Below the pieces are notes generated by a model, which saw only the letters and a list, made by a program, of their open reading frames with translations, was not told the DNA's origin and searched no databases. A stretch of DNA of 64,000 nt from JAHBVH01 sp034432375 (GTDB lineage: Bacteria; Chloroflexota; Anaerolineae; Caldilineales; Caldilineaceae). Positions 42,976 through 50,731 of this stretch are shown here, piece after piece. Each line of letters starts with the position of its first letter. Position 1 is the first letter of the stretch. Both the position numbers and the translations under genes were made by a program. The stretch is from assembly GCA_034432375.1 (NCBI GenBank), contig DAOUCA010000047.1:1-64000 (forward strand). The letters run 5' to 3'.

Positions 42976-45286
42976 TTCAGTTACCACCAAAACGACGACG
43001 TTAGTGATCGAAAAGCCAGACTCGTTTGAGAAGCTGGCAGAGAAGTATTGTCTTATGCGGTATGTTGTACCAGACTCGTTTCTCTTAAACAGGGATAATG
43101 GCTACAAGCGCTTACATACTGCTGCGAAGACACAACTTCGTGTTCCCTATTTTTTGTATACGCACGATCAATTATCAGCTGATGGAAGCAAGCAATGTGT
43201 CATCTATGCCTTATTTCAGCGCGTCAAAGAAAAGCCGATTGCAGAGTTGATATTGAACGAACCAAACATCGTATTAAAGGGAGCTGAGATCGCATTTGAT
43301 TTGCTTGAACGTAGCTTTCATGTGTTGGTTAAGCTACTTCAGGCTAACTATGCGCGCTTTGATACAAACACTTTTATGGCTATCGGCAATTTTTACATTC
43401 ACGCGAAAAGTGCGAAAAATATGATCACTTGCCTGCAGGTCGAAATCAAGGGGGACTCTCGCAATGAGACAGAGTTAGAAAATCTACGGCAGCAATCGTT
43501 TAAGATAATCGGTCATGCTACGCGGCTGATTCGCCGACAGAAAAAGGATATGAAACCCTACTATAAACTAATCTATCCATACTTTTGTCGCGCACCGAAA
43601 AACAGTCAACATCTTTATGCTCAGTTATTGCGAGAGGAGATCGATTCATACGAAGGAGAAATCTTTGGGGTTTATAAGCAACCTGATGAGCGTGCACAGC
43701 TAAATTTTCATTCCAACATGCAGCCAGAATATACGCGGGGCAAAATTCTGTTTGACTTTACCAACAATTTCATCAACCATCTGCAGAATTTAGGAATTCG
43801 GGCATACCACAATCACCGCTCATTTACATCCTTCAAAGCGTCAATAGATAATGCTGATTTACCTGTAAAAGAACTTGGTTGTATCTACCTTTTTGACAAC
43901 CGCCGGAATCAGACAGAGGTAACACTTAGCCACTTTCATGATTTGCTTTGCAAATATCCTTCAGCCCCTGATTTTGAAGTCATTCAAGATTTGCATGCTG
44001 GTTTGGAATACCCAATCCTGATTTTACAGGATCACGAAAAAGGTGATTTTGAAGAAGGCGGCGATTTTTATGGACAGGCTGATCCGTATCAAGAAATTCG
44101 CCGTAACCCCGATCTAATCGATCTGCCCAAACAATCAATTCATGTTAAAAGATTCGCACCTGCCAATGAACAACACCATACAGATGAAATTCTGCATCCC
44201 ATCGCAGTCTGTCTGAATGAGCTTTACCTTAAACATTTCATTTTGCGCAATCAACCTATTGCCAACAATCTCCCTAACCTTTTCCAAGACAAACATGGGC
44301 ATTCAATTTTATTATCGCAATTTGCTTTTGTACGGCAAGCAAACTATGGCGACAAGGAACGATACGGCGTTTTGGCATGGGTAGTTGGAGAGAATCTGCA
44401 CTTTGAGGATATTGGTGCTCCTGCTGGTCGAGAGGTATTAAACAACTTACTTGTCAATCAAGGGTTGCCCCCTTTCGATGAAATCTTGATCGAATTTGCG
44501 AAGAGAAATCGCAAGAAGAAACAAGATACTGATGAATGGAATTTTGATTTTGTTATTGGCCCTGGCTTTGTTGCTGAAATTGAAGATATCAACGAACGGG
44601 TGCTGTATGACTATGAAACGATTATGCAACGAAAGCACAGTGTTGCTCAAGATATCCCGCTTGAAGAATTTTTGCTTGCCCAACATTATGAGCAGTTAAG
44701 ACACACCGGTTGGCCGGATCTGGCCCAACTGGAAATGAACAGTAGCGGCAAACCCACAAAAGCACAGCGGGAGGCGAGCAAATTTTTGTCTTGCTTACAG
44801 GAGTTTGATGATTATCTCATCAATGAAGTAGGACAATTCCGATTTGACCTATCATTCAGTCAACTAACATCTTCGCCTGAGTGGACAGAAACAATTGCCG
44901 CGATTTTCAACAAAGGCATTGAAGAGAATGCCCGTCGGGTCATACCGGAGACAGTAGGGAGTACCTTAAAGCGCGAATACCAAAAGCTTGGCATGTTTTT
45001 AAGCACCAAATCAACGGTTGATGTCTTGAAGCTTTACCAAGGAATTTGGTACGACGCTGCCAATCGTTATATGGTCGGCGCAACACAAAACCTAAACGAC
45101 AAACAGGCGAGAGCACATCTGGTTCGCCAATTCAATGTCTACTTCGGTCAAGAAAATTTCGATATCCTGCCCTTGCTGGACATGATGGCCGTCAAATTTG
45201 TACGACACCAGCAATTCACAGTCTATCCCTTTCCATTTCATCTGATCGATTTATATGTGGAAAACAAGCTACGCTATTTAGAATGA
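42968..45286 (+). CDS. Unrecognised 772-residue protein (possible divergent MID/PIWI-like)
   Basis: I do not recognise this family. It is soluble, with no signal or transmembrane segment. Residues about 320-395 show a Rossmann-like pattern: a strand ELGCIYLFDN, helix, strand YPILILQDHEKGDF, then DPYQEIRRN and PKQSIHVKRF, which recalls the Y-x-x-(I)-(K/R) ... Q-x-I order of Argonaute MID domains. Size and order would allow a PIWI-like second half (YGVLAWVVGENLHFEDI; DFVIGPGFVAEIED), but no DEDX tetrad is evident. Treat this only as a lead. It overlaps the helicase gene by 8 bases and the next gene by an ATGA, so the three products are probably made together. GGAG precedes the ATG. Slightly AT-richer than flanking genes. 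Confidence 0.8.
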   Translation: MPDSVTTKTTTLVIEKPDSFEKLAEKYCLMRYVVPDSFLLNRDNGYKRLHTAAKTQLRVPYFLYTHDQLSADGSKQCVIYALFQRVKEKPIAELILNEPNIVLKGAEIAFDLLERSFHVLVKLLQANYARFDTNTFMAIGNFYIHAKSAKNMITCLQVEIKGDSRNETELENLRQQSFKIIGHATRLIRRQKKDMKPYYKLIYPYFCRAPKNSQHLYAQLLREEIDSYEGEIFGVYKQPDERAQLNFHSNMQPEYTRGKILFDFTNNFINHLQNLGIRAYHNHRSFTSFKASIDNADLPVKELGCIYLFDNRRNQTEVTLSHFHDLLCKYPSAPDFEVIQDLHAGLEYPILILQDHEKGDFEEGGDFYGQADPYQEIRRNPDLIDLPKQSIHVKRFAPANEQHHTDEILHPIAVCLNELYLKHFILRNQPIANNLPNLFQDKHGHSILLSQFAFVRQANYGDKERYGVLAWVVGENLHFEDIGAPAGREVLNNLLVNQGLPPFDEILIEFAKRNRKKKQDTDEWNFDFVIGPGFVAEIEDINERVLYDYETIMQRKHSVAQDIPLEEFLLAQHYEQLRHTGWPDLAQLEMNSSGKPTKAQREASKFLSCLQEFDDYLINEVGQFRFDLSFSQLTSSPEWTETIAAIFNKGIEENARRVIPETVGSTLKREYQKLGMFLSTKSTVDVLKLYQGIWYDAANRYMVGATQNLNDKQARAHLVRQFNVYFGQENFDILPLLDMMAVKFVRHQQFTVYPFPFHLIDLYVENKLRYLE

Positions 45287-46860
45287 CTCTCTACCCATTT
45301 ATAAACACCGGCAACTCGCTTTACTCTATGGAACCCAAGTTAATCACCCTGAATTTGATCTACGACTACCCAGTCAGATGGTCAAAATATAAAGTGCTGC
45401 GTGATTTGATCCAAAACTTCTATGATTCAGTCACCCATCAAGATTGGCATAAGCGCTTCTCCTATCGCCGCATCGGCGAGAGTATCTGCTTTGAGGCTCA
45501 GAATGTCAGTTTTAGTTACGATTGGTTGATTCACATTGGCGCCTCGACAAAACGGGAAAAGCCGGGTGAATATGCGGGCTACTTTGGCGAAGGGTTCAAA
45601 ATTGCTGCGCTCTGTGCCGTGCGTGATCATGGCTGGCAGCTTGAAATGGCCTCGCAAGATTGGCGGTTAACCGTTGTCACCAGTCAAGTGGAAGTGGATG
45701 GGCGACCGTTAACCTCGCTAGCCTATCGTGTGTGGTGCCAAGATGAGCACTTCCCCAACACCACCTTGCTGATCCAGCCATTTTCAGCCCAAGATGAACA
45801 ATTGCTCGAAAGTGTGTCGTACAGCTTTTTTTATCAACAGAACCCACTCTTTGGCGAAGAAATCTGGTCATCAAAGCGCAGTGCCGTCTTTTACCGTTCA
45901 AGCCGCAACAAACCGGCTCATTATCCAACGACATCCAGTTACAATGGTGCAGGGATTGTCTTCGCGGGCTATCAGGCTTTAGGCTCCTTTGACTATCCGC
46001 TCATTTTTTGCGCCCACGGCTATCGACATGATGACCGTGAACGGAATTATTTCTTCAAGATGGATGTCATTAAGGTCATTCAGCAAGTAGTCGAAGAGCT
46101 GCCACCAGCAGCGGCGGCCACCGTACTGCAAGTTCTAAAAAACCGCTGGTACGATAATCCGAAGAAGCAGTACGATTTTGAGACCTGGCATTCGATTATC
46201 CGTACGCTGACTTCACGGATTAGCACTTCACCAGAAGAAAAGCAAGCGTGGCAAGCGCGCTATCCTCATTTATTGGTGGCGCGGCCAGTTAAACGCAGTG
46301 ATATTCCCAGTTATAACAAGCGGCGACAAGCGCTTGCTTGGTTACGCAATTCAGAAACCAAATACAAATTGGTGCAGAGTGGTTTCGCTCTACTTGGCTA
46401 TCCTTCGCTTGAAGAAGCTTGTGCAAAAGAGGAAGGGTTTGCGGTTACACGCGAACCCCTTGAGCAAGAGCTAGCGCGGATCAAACTGTTAGAAGCGGTT
46501 GCGCAAATTCTATTGGTTACCTATCTGCAACAGATTGAACTGCCACCATGCAAAATCATCAAAGATGAAGGCGCAAGCTGGCGAGGAATGGCCACTTGCG
46601 TCCCAATAAAAACCCCCATTACTGTTTCAGCGCCGATGCCCATTCGCTATCGCTTGTCGCATATTGCCTTGAAACGTTCGCTCTTACTTAGCGATGATTT
46701 TGGCGCGGTTCTCAGCACCTATTTGCACGAAGTCGCGCATATGTTTGGCCCGGAAGGTTCGGCGTCCTTTAGTAAAGCCTTAACCTTCCTATTAGAGATC
46801 ACACTCCGCAATCCAAAGTTGATTCAGTATTATTGTGAGCGGTGGCAGACCCTTACTTGA
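45283..46860 (+). CDS. GHKL ATPase fused to HExxH metallopeptidase-like domain
   Basis: 525 residues. N-terminal GHKL ATPase of the MutL/Hsp90/paraMORC type: N-box RDLIQNFYDSV (Asn45) and ATP-lid motif GYFGEGFK (99-106) preceded by IGASTKREKPGE. The middle (200-420) is helical and unassigned. Near the C-terminus YLHEVAHMFGPEG gives HExxHxxG (His482, Glu483, His486), a zinc-peptidase signature resembling the start of the metzincin motif, but the third ligand is not certain. The start ATG overlaps the previous stop (ATGA), so it is translationally coupled; an ATG at 45328 is an alternative. A GHKL ATPase joined to a putative peptidase, in an operon with a helicase-nuclease, suggests a sensor-effector role. 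Last gene of the operon. Confidence 0.82.
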   Translation: MTLYPFINTGNSLYSMEPKLITLNLIYDYPVRWSKYKVLRDLIQNFYDSVTHQDWHKRFSYRRIGESICFEAQNVSFSYDWLIHIGASTKREKPGEYAGYFGEGFKIAALCAVRDHGWQLEMASQDWRLTVVTSQVEVDGRPLTSLAYRVWCQDEHFPNTTLLIQPFSAQDEQLLESVSYSFFYQQNPLFGEEIWSSKRSAVFYRSSRNKPAHYPTTSSYNGAGIVFAGYQALGSFDYPLIFCAHGYRHDDRERNYFFKMDVIKVIQQVVEELPPAAAATVLQVLKNRWYDNPKKQYDFETWHSIIRTLTSRISTSPEEKQAWQARYPHLLVARPVKRSDIPSYNKRRQALAWLRNSETKYKLVQSGFALLGYPSLEEACAKEEGFAVTREPLEQELARIKLLEAVAQILLVTYLQQIELPPCKIIKDEGASWRGMATCVPIKTPITVSAPMPIRYRLSHIALKRSLLLSDDFGAVLSTYLHEVAHMFGPEGSASFSKALTFLLEITLRNPKLIQYYCERWQTLT

Positions 46861-46894
46861 AGAGCAACGATTGGTCTATTTGTGCCGCACTGTA

Positions 46895-46990
46895 CTAGGG
46901 TCTGTTGACATTTGTGATTCCACCAGTGGCGTACGGAAACGATATATCGTTTCCGTACGGTGGTAAAATCGAAATGGCAACAGACCCTAG
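46895..46990. mobile_element. Nested-palindrome mini-element A
   Basis: 96 bp. Ends CTAGGGTCTGTTGACATTT and, inverted, CTAGGGTCTGTTGCCATTT (46972-46990), one mismatch in 19. The centre is a perfect 30-bp palindrome, 46930-46959 (CGTACGGAAACGATA and its complement). It separates the island from the next genes and supplies the stop codon of the minus-strand gene at 46987. Confidence 0.75.
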
Positions 46991-47418
46991 GACTGCGACC
47001 CCCATACACGTCTGATCCCCACATATTCAAGGATGGCCAGGAGTGCCACCGCATCCGCCACCACCAGCACCGCCCACCAACCGACGCCGGTCAACGGCAC
47101 CCAGCCGGTGAAGAGGAGCAGGGCGCTGCCCACGACCCAGGCCACATCGATGAAGAGGATAGCATTGGCCAGACGCAGGTTAAGCGGATTCTGTCTGGCG
47201 ACATAGAAAAGCTCCCAGGCAAAGCCAAGCAGGCCGATGCCAATCGCCACTAGCACCCAAGCGGCGGGAATGCCGAGCCAACGACTTAGCGGACCAGCAT
47301 CCACGGTCAGGACCAGACCACTGAGTCCGCTGAAGATCAGGTTCGCCTGCAATACGCGGCGCAGTAGCCGGTCGGGTGCAATGGTGATCGGGGTAGAATT
47401 GATTGTTGTCGTTTTCAT
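46987..47418 (-). CDS. Small four-helix membrane protein
   Basis: 143 residues with four clear hydrophobic segments (LIFSGLSGLVLTV; AAWVLVAIGIGLLGFAW; AILFIDVAWVVGSALLLF; WWAVLVVADAVALLAILEY). I do not recognise a functional family; proteins of this shape are often tagged as conserved membrane proteins. The TAG stop is made by the CTAG end of the adjacent mini-element, so the C-terminus may have been altered by insertion. The ATG at 47418 has a GGAG-like AAGGAGACT upstream. Possibly co-expressed with the next small membrane gene. Confidence 0.8.
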   Translation of the reverse strand: MKTTTINSTPITIAPDRLLRRVLQANLIFSGLSGLVLTVDAGPLSRWLGIPAAWVLVAIGIGLLGFAWELFYVARQNPLNLRLANAILFIDVAWVVGSALLLFTGWVPLTGVGWWAVLVVADAVALLAILEYVGIRRVWGSQS

Positions 47419-47455
47419 TGTATAGGTAGTCTCCTTGTTTATACTTCTGTTAATC

Positions 47456-47517
47456 AGGACTTACGCAACTACCGGCGGCTGAGCTTGTCGAAGCCAGAGC
47501 GTAGTTGCGCAAGTCCT
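47456..47517. repeat. Hairpin: AGGACTTACGCAACTAC arms, CTGAGCTTGTCGAAG core
   Basis: Left arm 47456-47472 pairs with GTAGTTGCGCAAGTCCT (47501-47517) with one mismatch; the loop is CGGCGGCTGAGCTTGTCGAA. It combines the end sequence of the 32309 element with the core shared by the 49744 and 50556 elements. Confidence 0.75.
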
Positions 47518-47524
47518 ATTACTG

Positions 47525-47806
47525 TTACTTTTGCTGAAACAATCTGTACCAAAATTGCCCGGTCAACAGATAGATGACGAGCAGAGTCAGGGCACCGCCG
47601 TAAATTGCGTTCTGGTAGAGCTGGCTTGGACCATAGTTGAACAGGAAGAGCGCAAGGGAGAGCGCAAAATTCAACAGTCCATACAGAATATTCTGCCGGT
47701 TCCCAAAACCAAACGCGCTAAACATCCCTCCTTGCCAAACCCCCAGCACAAAATGGGGCATGGCATTCATCAAGGTCGCGCCAATCAAAAAGTCGAGAAG
47801 ATTCAT
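47525..47806 (-). CDS. Small membrane protein
   Basis: 93 residues with three hydrophobic segments (LLDFLIGATLMNAMPHFVLGV; YGLLNFALSLALFLF; AIYGGALTLLVIYLL). Not assigned to a functional family. It lies upstream of the four-helix membrane protein on the same strand, with a palindromic element between them. Start at 47806. Confidence 0.7.
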   Translation of the reverse strand: MNLLDFLIGATLMNAMPHFVLGVWQGGMFSAFGFGNRQNILYGLLNFALSLALFLFNYGPSQLYQNAIYGGALTLLVIYLLTGQFWYRLFQQK

Positions 47807-47844
47807 CTAGCCCTCACTTTACCTTCTTGATTTTAAGGCGCGGA

Positions 47845-48300
47845 CTACGCGCTTGTCGCCTGGATGTTGGCAAAGTGCAGCTGCGCATGGCCGATCAGAA
47901 TATGTTCAATCACATCTTGCGCGCGCATGGTGGCATTGGCAAACGCGATATGGGCAGTCCGCGCCAATTGTTCAGCGGTTAATTCGCTCAATGCCGTGGC
48001 CACGGATTGCCCCTTTGCCCGCAACAGGGCGATTACCTCCGGCTGTGTACAATTTGCCGCGTGTTGTGCATGTTGGGCATTGGCCGCGTCGAAGATTTCG
48101 GTGGAGAGCGCGGGCAGCGGCTGCCCATCGGCCACCAACTGCACCAACTGCATCACAAGTTCGTGTGACGACGCGATGTGGTGGGCAACGACGGCAACCG
48201 TGCGACCATCATTGGCGCAGGCTGTACGCCAAAGCGGATCGGGGCAACGCTCGACAAAGGCGATAATCTCATGGTTTAGGGCTGTAAATTGTTCTTGCAT
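47845..48300 (-). CDS. DinB-like four-helix protein
   Basis: 151 residues, all helical. HHIASSHELVMQLVQLVADG and DVIEHILIGHAQLHFANI give the spaced His residues of the DinB/DUF664-type metal-binding four-helix bundle. Some family members are thiol-dependent transferases; most are of unknown role. The start at 48300 has AAAGG upstream; a longer frame to 48435 lies in the promoter region of the divergent kinase gene. Confidence 0.75.
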   Translation of the reverse strand: MQEQFTALNHEIIAFVERCPDPLWRTACANDGRTVAVVAHHIASSHELVMQLVQLVADGQPLPALSTEIFDAANAQHAQHAANCTQPEVIALLRAKGQSVATALSELTAEQLARTAHIAFANATMRAQDVIEHILIGHAQLHFANIQATSA

Positions 48301-48471
48301 TCTTCGGCCTTTCTGTTTTATGGTGAATCGAACGAACCGGGACATGGCACCCAGCATATCAGCCCCAACCGCACTTGCCATCGTCCCTTTGGGCAATGAC
48401 CCGCTTGCCCGTTCGTACATTGTTCGTTGGTACATTGTTGCGCTATGAAGGTGGTGCTACAATGGAACATT

Positions 48472-49740
48472 ATGGACCAACAGCTATCTACAATTCGCCA
48501 ATCGATCAGTTCAGTCGCGCTTCGTACGACGCCGCAGCGTAATGAATTTGGGCTCTATATGTTAATGTTGCTCGTGCCGGAAGCGACCTATGGCTGGCTG
48601 CTTTATAGCACGCCCGCCTTGCGCACTCTGCCGACGCTACTGGTGATTACCGCCTTGTTTGGATTGCATGGCGCGCTCTACTTGCTAGCGCCGCGTCTGC
48701 CGCGCTGGCGTTGGTGGCAGATCTACTATGCCATTATGCAGGCAACCTTGATCTTCACCATTCTCCTCGTTACCAGCGCCACACCGCAGCCGATGATCTT
48801 ATTGCTGTACGCCTCGCTGGCCGCACAAATGGTCGCGCTCTTTCACGGTGCGATCTGGCCAGCTACTAGAGTGGCAGTACTCTTTTTATGCATCGTTGTC
48901 ATCGACTATGTCGCTTTCTGGGGCTGGTCGGCATTGATCGGGTTTCTGTTGGTAACGCTGCCGCTGATGGCCTTTTTGATGGCGTTGGTCTATCTCTACC
49001 TCCAGCAGATGCACGCGCGGCAAGAGGCACAGGGGTTGTTGACGGCATTAGAAGCGGCGCATCAAGAACTGGCGGCTTATGCCGCGCGCGTCGAGGATTT
49101 GACCTTGGCTGCCGAACGGCAGCGGCTGGCCCGTGAACTACATGACACATTGGCGCAAGGGTTAGCGGGCTTATTGCTGCAGCTAGAGGCCGTAGAATCG
49201 CACTTGGGACGGGGCAACACGGCGCGGGCGCAGAGTATCATCAGCCAGGCGATGACGCGCGCGCGTCTCACCTTGGCCGACGCCCGCCGCGCCATCGATA
49301 ATCTACGCAGCGGCGATTTTCTCATGGATGTCAACGACCATGTCGGTACCGAAGTGGAGCGCTTTTGCACGGCGACCGCGTTGCTTTGTCATTGTGAATT
49401 GCAGGCACCCGCGCCGTTGCCGCTCGTGCTCCATGAAACCATCGTGCGCACGGTCGGCGAAGCGCTGGCTAATATTGCCCGCCATGCACAGGCGCGACAG
49501 GTGTGGGTGACGCTACAGCAGGAAGAGCACGGCGTTGTGCTGGTGGTGCGCGACGATGGTGTTGGTTTCGATCCGGTGGCTACCCGTGCCGATGGTCACT
49601 ACGGGCTGATCGGCCTGGCCGAGCGAGCGCACCTGGCCGGCGGCACCCTCGACATTGCTGGCACGCCCGGCATGGGGACAAGGTTGACCCTCCGCTTACC
49701 CCTATCAATGCCGGCTGCTGCCAACGGGCAACCTGTATAA
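48472..49740 (+). CDS. NarL-type sensor histidine kinase
   Basis: 422 residues. Residues 20-180 hold about six membrane segments and no clear periplasmic sensor loop. A short coiled coil follows (RQEAQGLLTALEAAHQELAAY), then the HisKA_3 dimerisation/phospho-acceptor segment RQRLARELHDTLAQGLAG and an HATPase with N-box VGEALANIARHA, G1 VRDDGVGFDP and G2 GHYGLIGLAERA. It phosphorylates the response regulator encoded 80 bases downstream. ATG at 48472 is preferred, but 48445 is possible. The stimulus is unknown; the lack of an extracytoplasmic domain suggests sensing in or at the membrane. Confidence 0.92.
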   Translation: MDQQLSTIRQSISSVALRTTPQRNEFGLYMLMLLVPEATYGWLLYSTPALRTLPTLLVITALFGLHGALYLLAPRLPRWRWWQIYYAIMQATLIFTILLVTSATPQPMILLLYASLAAQMVALFHGAIWPATRVAVLFLCIVVIDYVAFWGWSALIGFLLVTLPLMAFLMALVYLYLQQMHARQEAQGLLTALEAAHQELAAYAARVEDLTLAAERQRLARELHDTLAQGLAGLLLQLEAVESHLGRGNTARAQSIISQAMTRARLTLADARRAIDNLRSGDFLMDVNDHVGTEVERFCTATALLCHCELQAPAPLPLVLHETIVRTVGEALANIARHAQARQVWVTLQQEEHGVVLVVRDDGVGFDPVATRADGHYGLIGLAERAHLAGGTLDIAGTPGMGTRLTLRLPLSMPAAANGQPV

Positions 49741-49743
49741 GCC

Positions 49744-49798
49744 TTATGCACTTTTCGCCGGCTGAGCTTGTCGAAACCAAAAGAAAAGTCATAAGGCT
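49744..49798. repeat. Hairpin with CTGAGCTTGTCGAA loop in the kinase-regulator gap
   Basis: CTTATGCACTTTTC pairs with GAAAAGTCATAAG (one mismatch or gap) and the longer AAGCCT/AGGCTT-type ends extend it. The loop is GCCGGCTGAGCTTGTCGAAA. Being inside a two-gene operon, it may tune the ratio of the two messages. Confidence 0.7.
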
Positions 49799-49821
49799 TC
49801 CTGTAATCAGAGAGCAACTAA

Positions 49822-50481
49822 ATGAGTGAACCGATTCGTCTTTTGATTGCCGATGACCATGAAGTGGTACGCGATGGCTTGCGTCTGCTGCTAGAGACGG
49901 AAGAAGATTTTCAGGTGGTCGGTGAAGCGGCCGATGGCGCCGCGGCTGTGCAACTGACCGCTGCGTTGCAACCCCAGGTGGTCTTGATGGATCTGCGAAT
50001 GCCAGGGATGGATGGCTTGACGGCCATCGATCAGATCCGCACCCGCTGGCCAGCCGTGGCCTTGGTAATTCTGACGACCTACAACGAAGATGATCTGATG
50101 ATGCGTGGGTTGCGCGCCGGGGCATGTGGCTATCTGCTCAAGGATACCAATCGCCAGACACTCTTTGCCACCTTGCGCGCCGCCGCCCGTGGCGAAGTGC
50201 TGCTCAAGCCGGAAGTGCTGGCGCGGGTGTTGGCCCAGCGGCAAAGTAGTGATATCCGGCCAGCCAAAGCCGTCGCGCAGGGGCTTGTCCTCACCGAACG
50301 GGAAGAGGAAGTCTTGGTTGCCGTGGCGCGCGGCGAGCGCAGCAAGGAGATCGCCGTGCAGTTACAGATCAGCGAACGGACGGTCAAGGCCCATTTAGCG
50401 AGTATCTATAACAAACTGGGCGTTGATTCGCGGGCCGCCGCCATCGCGCAGGCTGCCCAGCGCGGCTTATTGCCTCAGTAA
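49822..50481 (+). CDS. NarL/FixJ-family response regulator
   Basis: 219 residues. Receiver domain 1-120: acidic pocket in IADDHE, phospho-Asp in VVLMDLRMPGMDG (near residue 56), Thr in ILTTYNEDD and Lys in GYLLKDTN. LuxR-type HTH at about 155-215: LTEREEEVLVAVARGERSKEI and SERTVKAHLASIYNKLGV. A standard transcriptional regulator paired with the adjacent kinase. Targets unknown. Confidence 0.95.
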   Translation: MSEPIRLLIADDHEVVRDGLRLLLETEEDFQVVGEAADGAAAVQLTAALQPQVVLMDLRMPGMDGLTAIDQIRTRWPAVALVILTTYNEDDLMMRGLRAGACGYLLKDTNRQTLFATLRAAARGEVLLKPEVLARVLAQRQSSDIRPAKAVAQGLVLTEREEEVLVAVARGERSKEIAVQLQISERTVKAHLASIYNKLGVDSRAAAIAQAAQRGLLPQ

Positions 50482-50555
50482 CCTCACTTTACCGCCTTAC
50501 CTCTGGGTATTCTCCGCAATTCAACTGCAAAGAGAAATAATTCATTACAATAGCA

Positions 50556-50606
50556 CATACGCAGTAGCCGCCGGCTGAGCCTGTCGAAGTCGGCGGCTAC
50601 TGCGTA
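50556..50606. repeat. Hairpin with CTGAGCCTGTCGAAG loop after the response regulator
   Basis: TACGCAGTAGCCGCCG pairs perfectly with CGGCGGCTACTGCGTA around GCTGAGCCTGTCGAAGT. It may act as a terminator-like structure before the next promoter, although no T-tract follows. Confidence 0.75.
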
Positions 50607-50623
50607 CATACCCAAATTATCTC

Positions 50624-50710
50624 AATTGAGATTTTGTCTCATTTTCGATTAGGTGAATGGCGCAAAAACGGATATAATCGCAATCTGTTAATTGAGAATA
50701 AATCTCATTT
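50624..50710 (+). promoter_or_regulatory. Promoter flanked by two matching operator-like dyads
   Basis: Two 21-bp sites, 50624-50644 and 50690-50710, share AATTGAGA-N5-TCTCATTT exactly in both halves, 66 bases apart. Between them TATAAT (50673-50678) is the -10. A regulator bound at both could loop or block the promoter of the thioredoxin-reductase-like gene. The regulator is not identified. Confidence 0.7.
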
Positions 50711-50731
50711 ATGTGATTTGTAGGAGATCCT

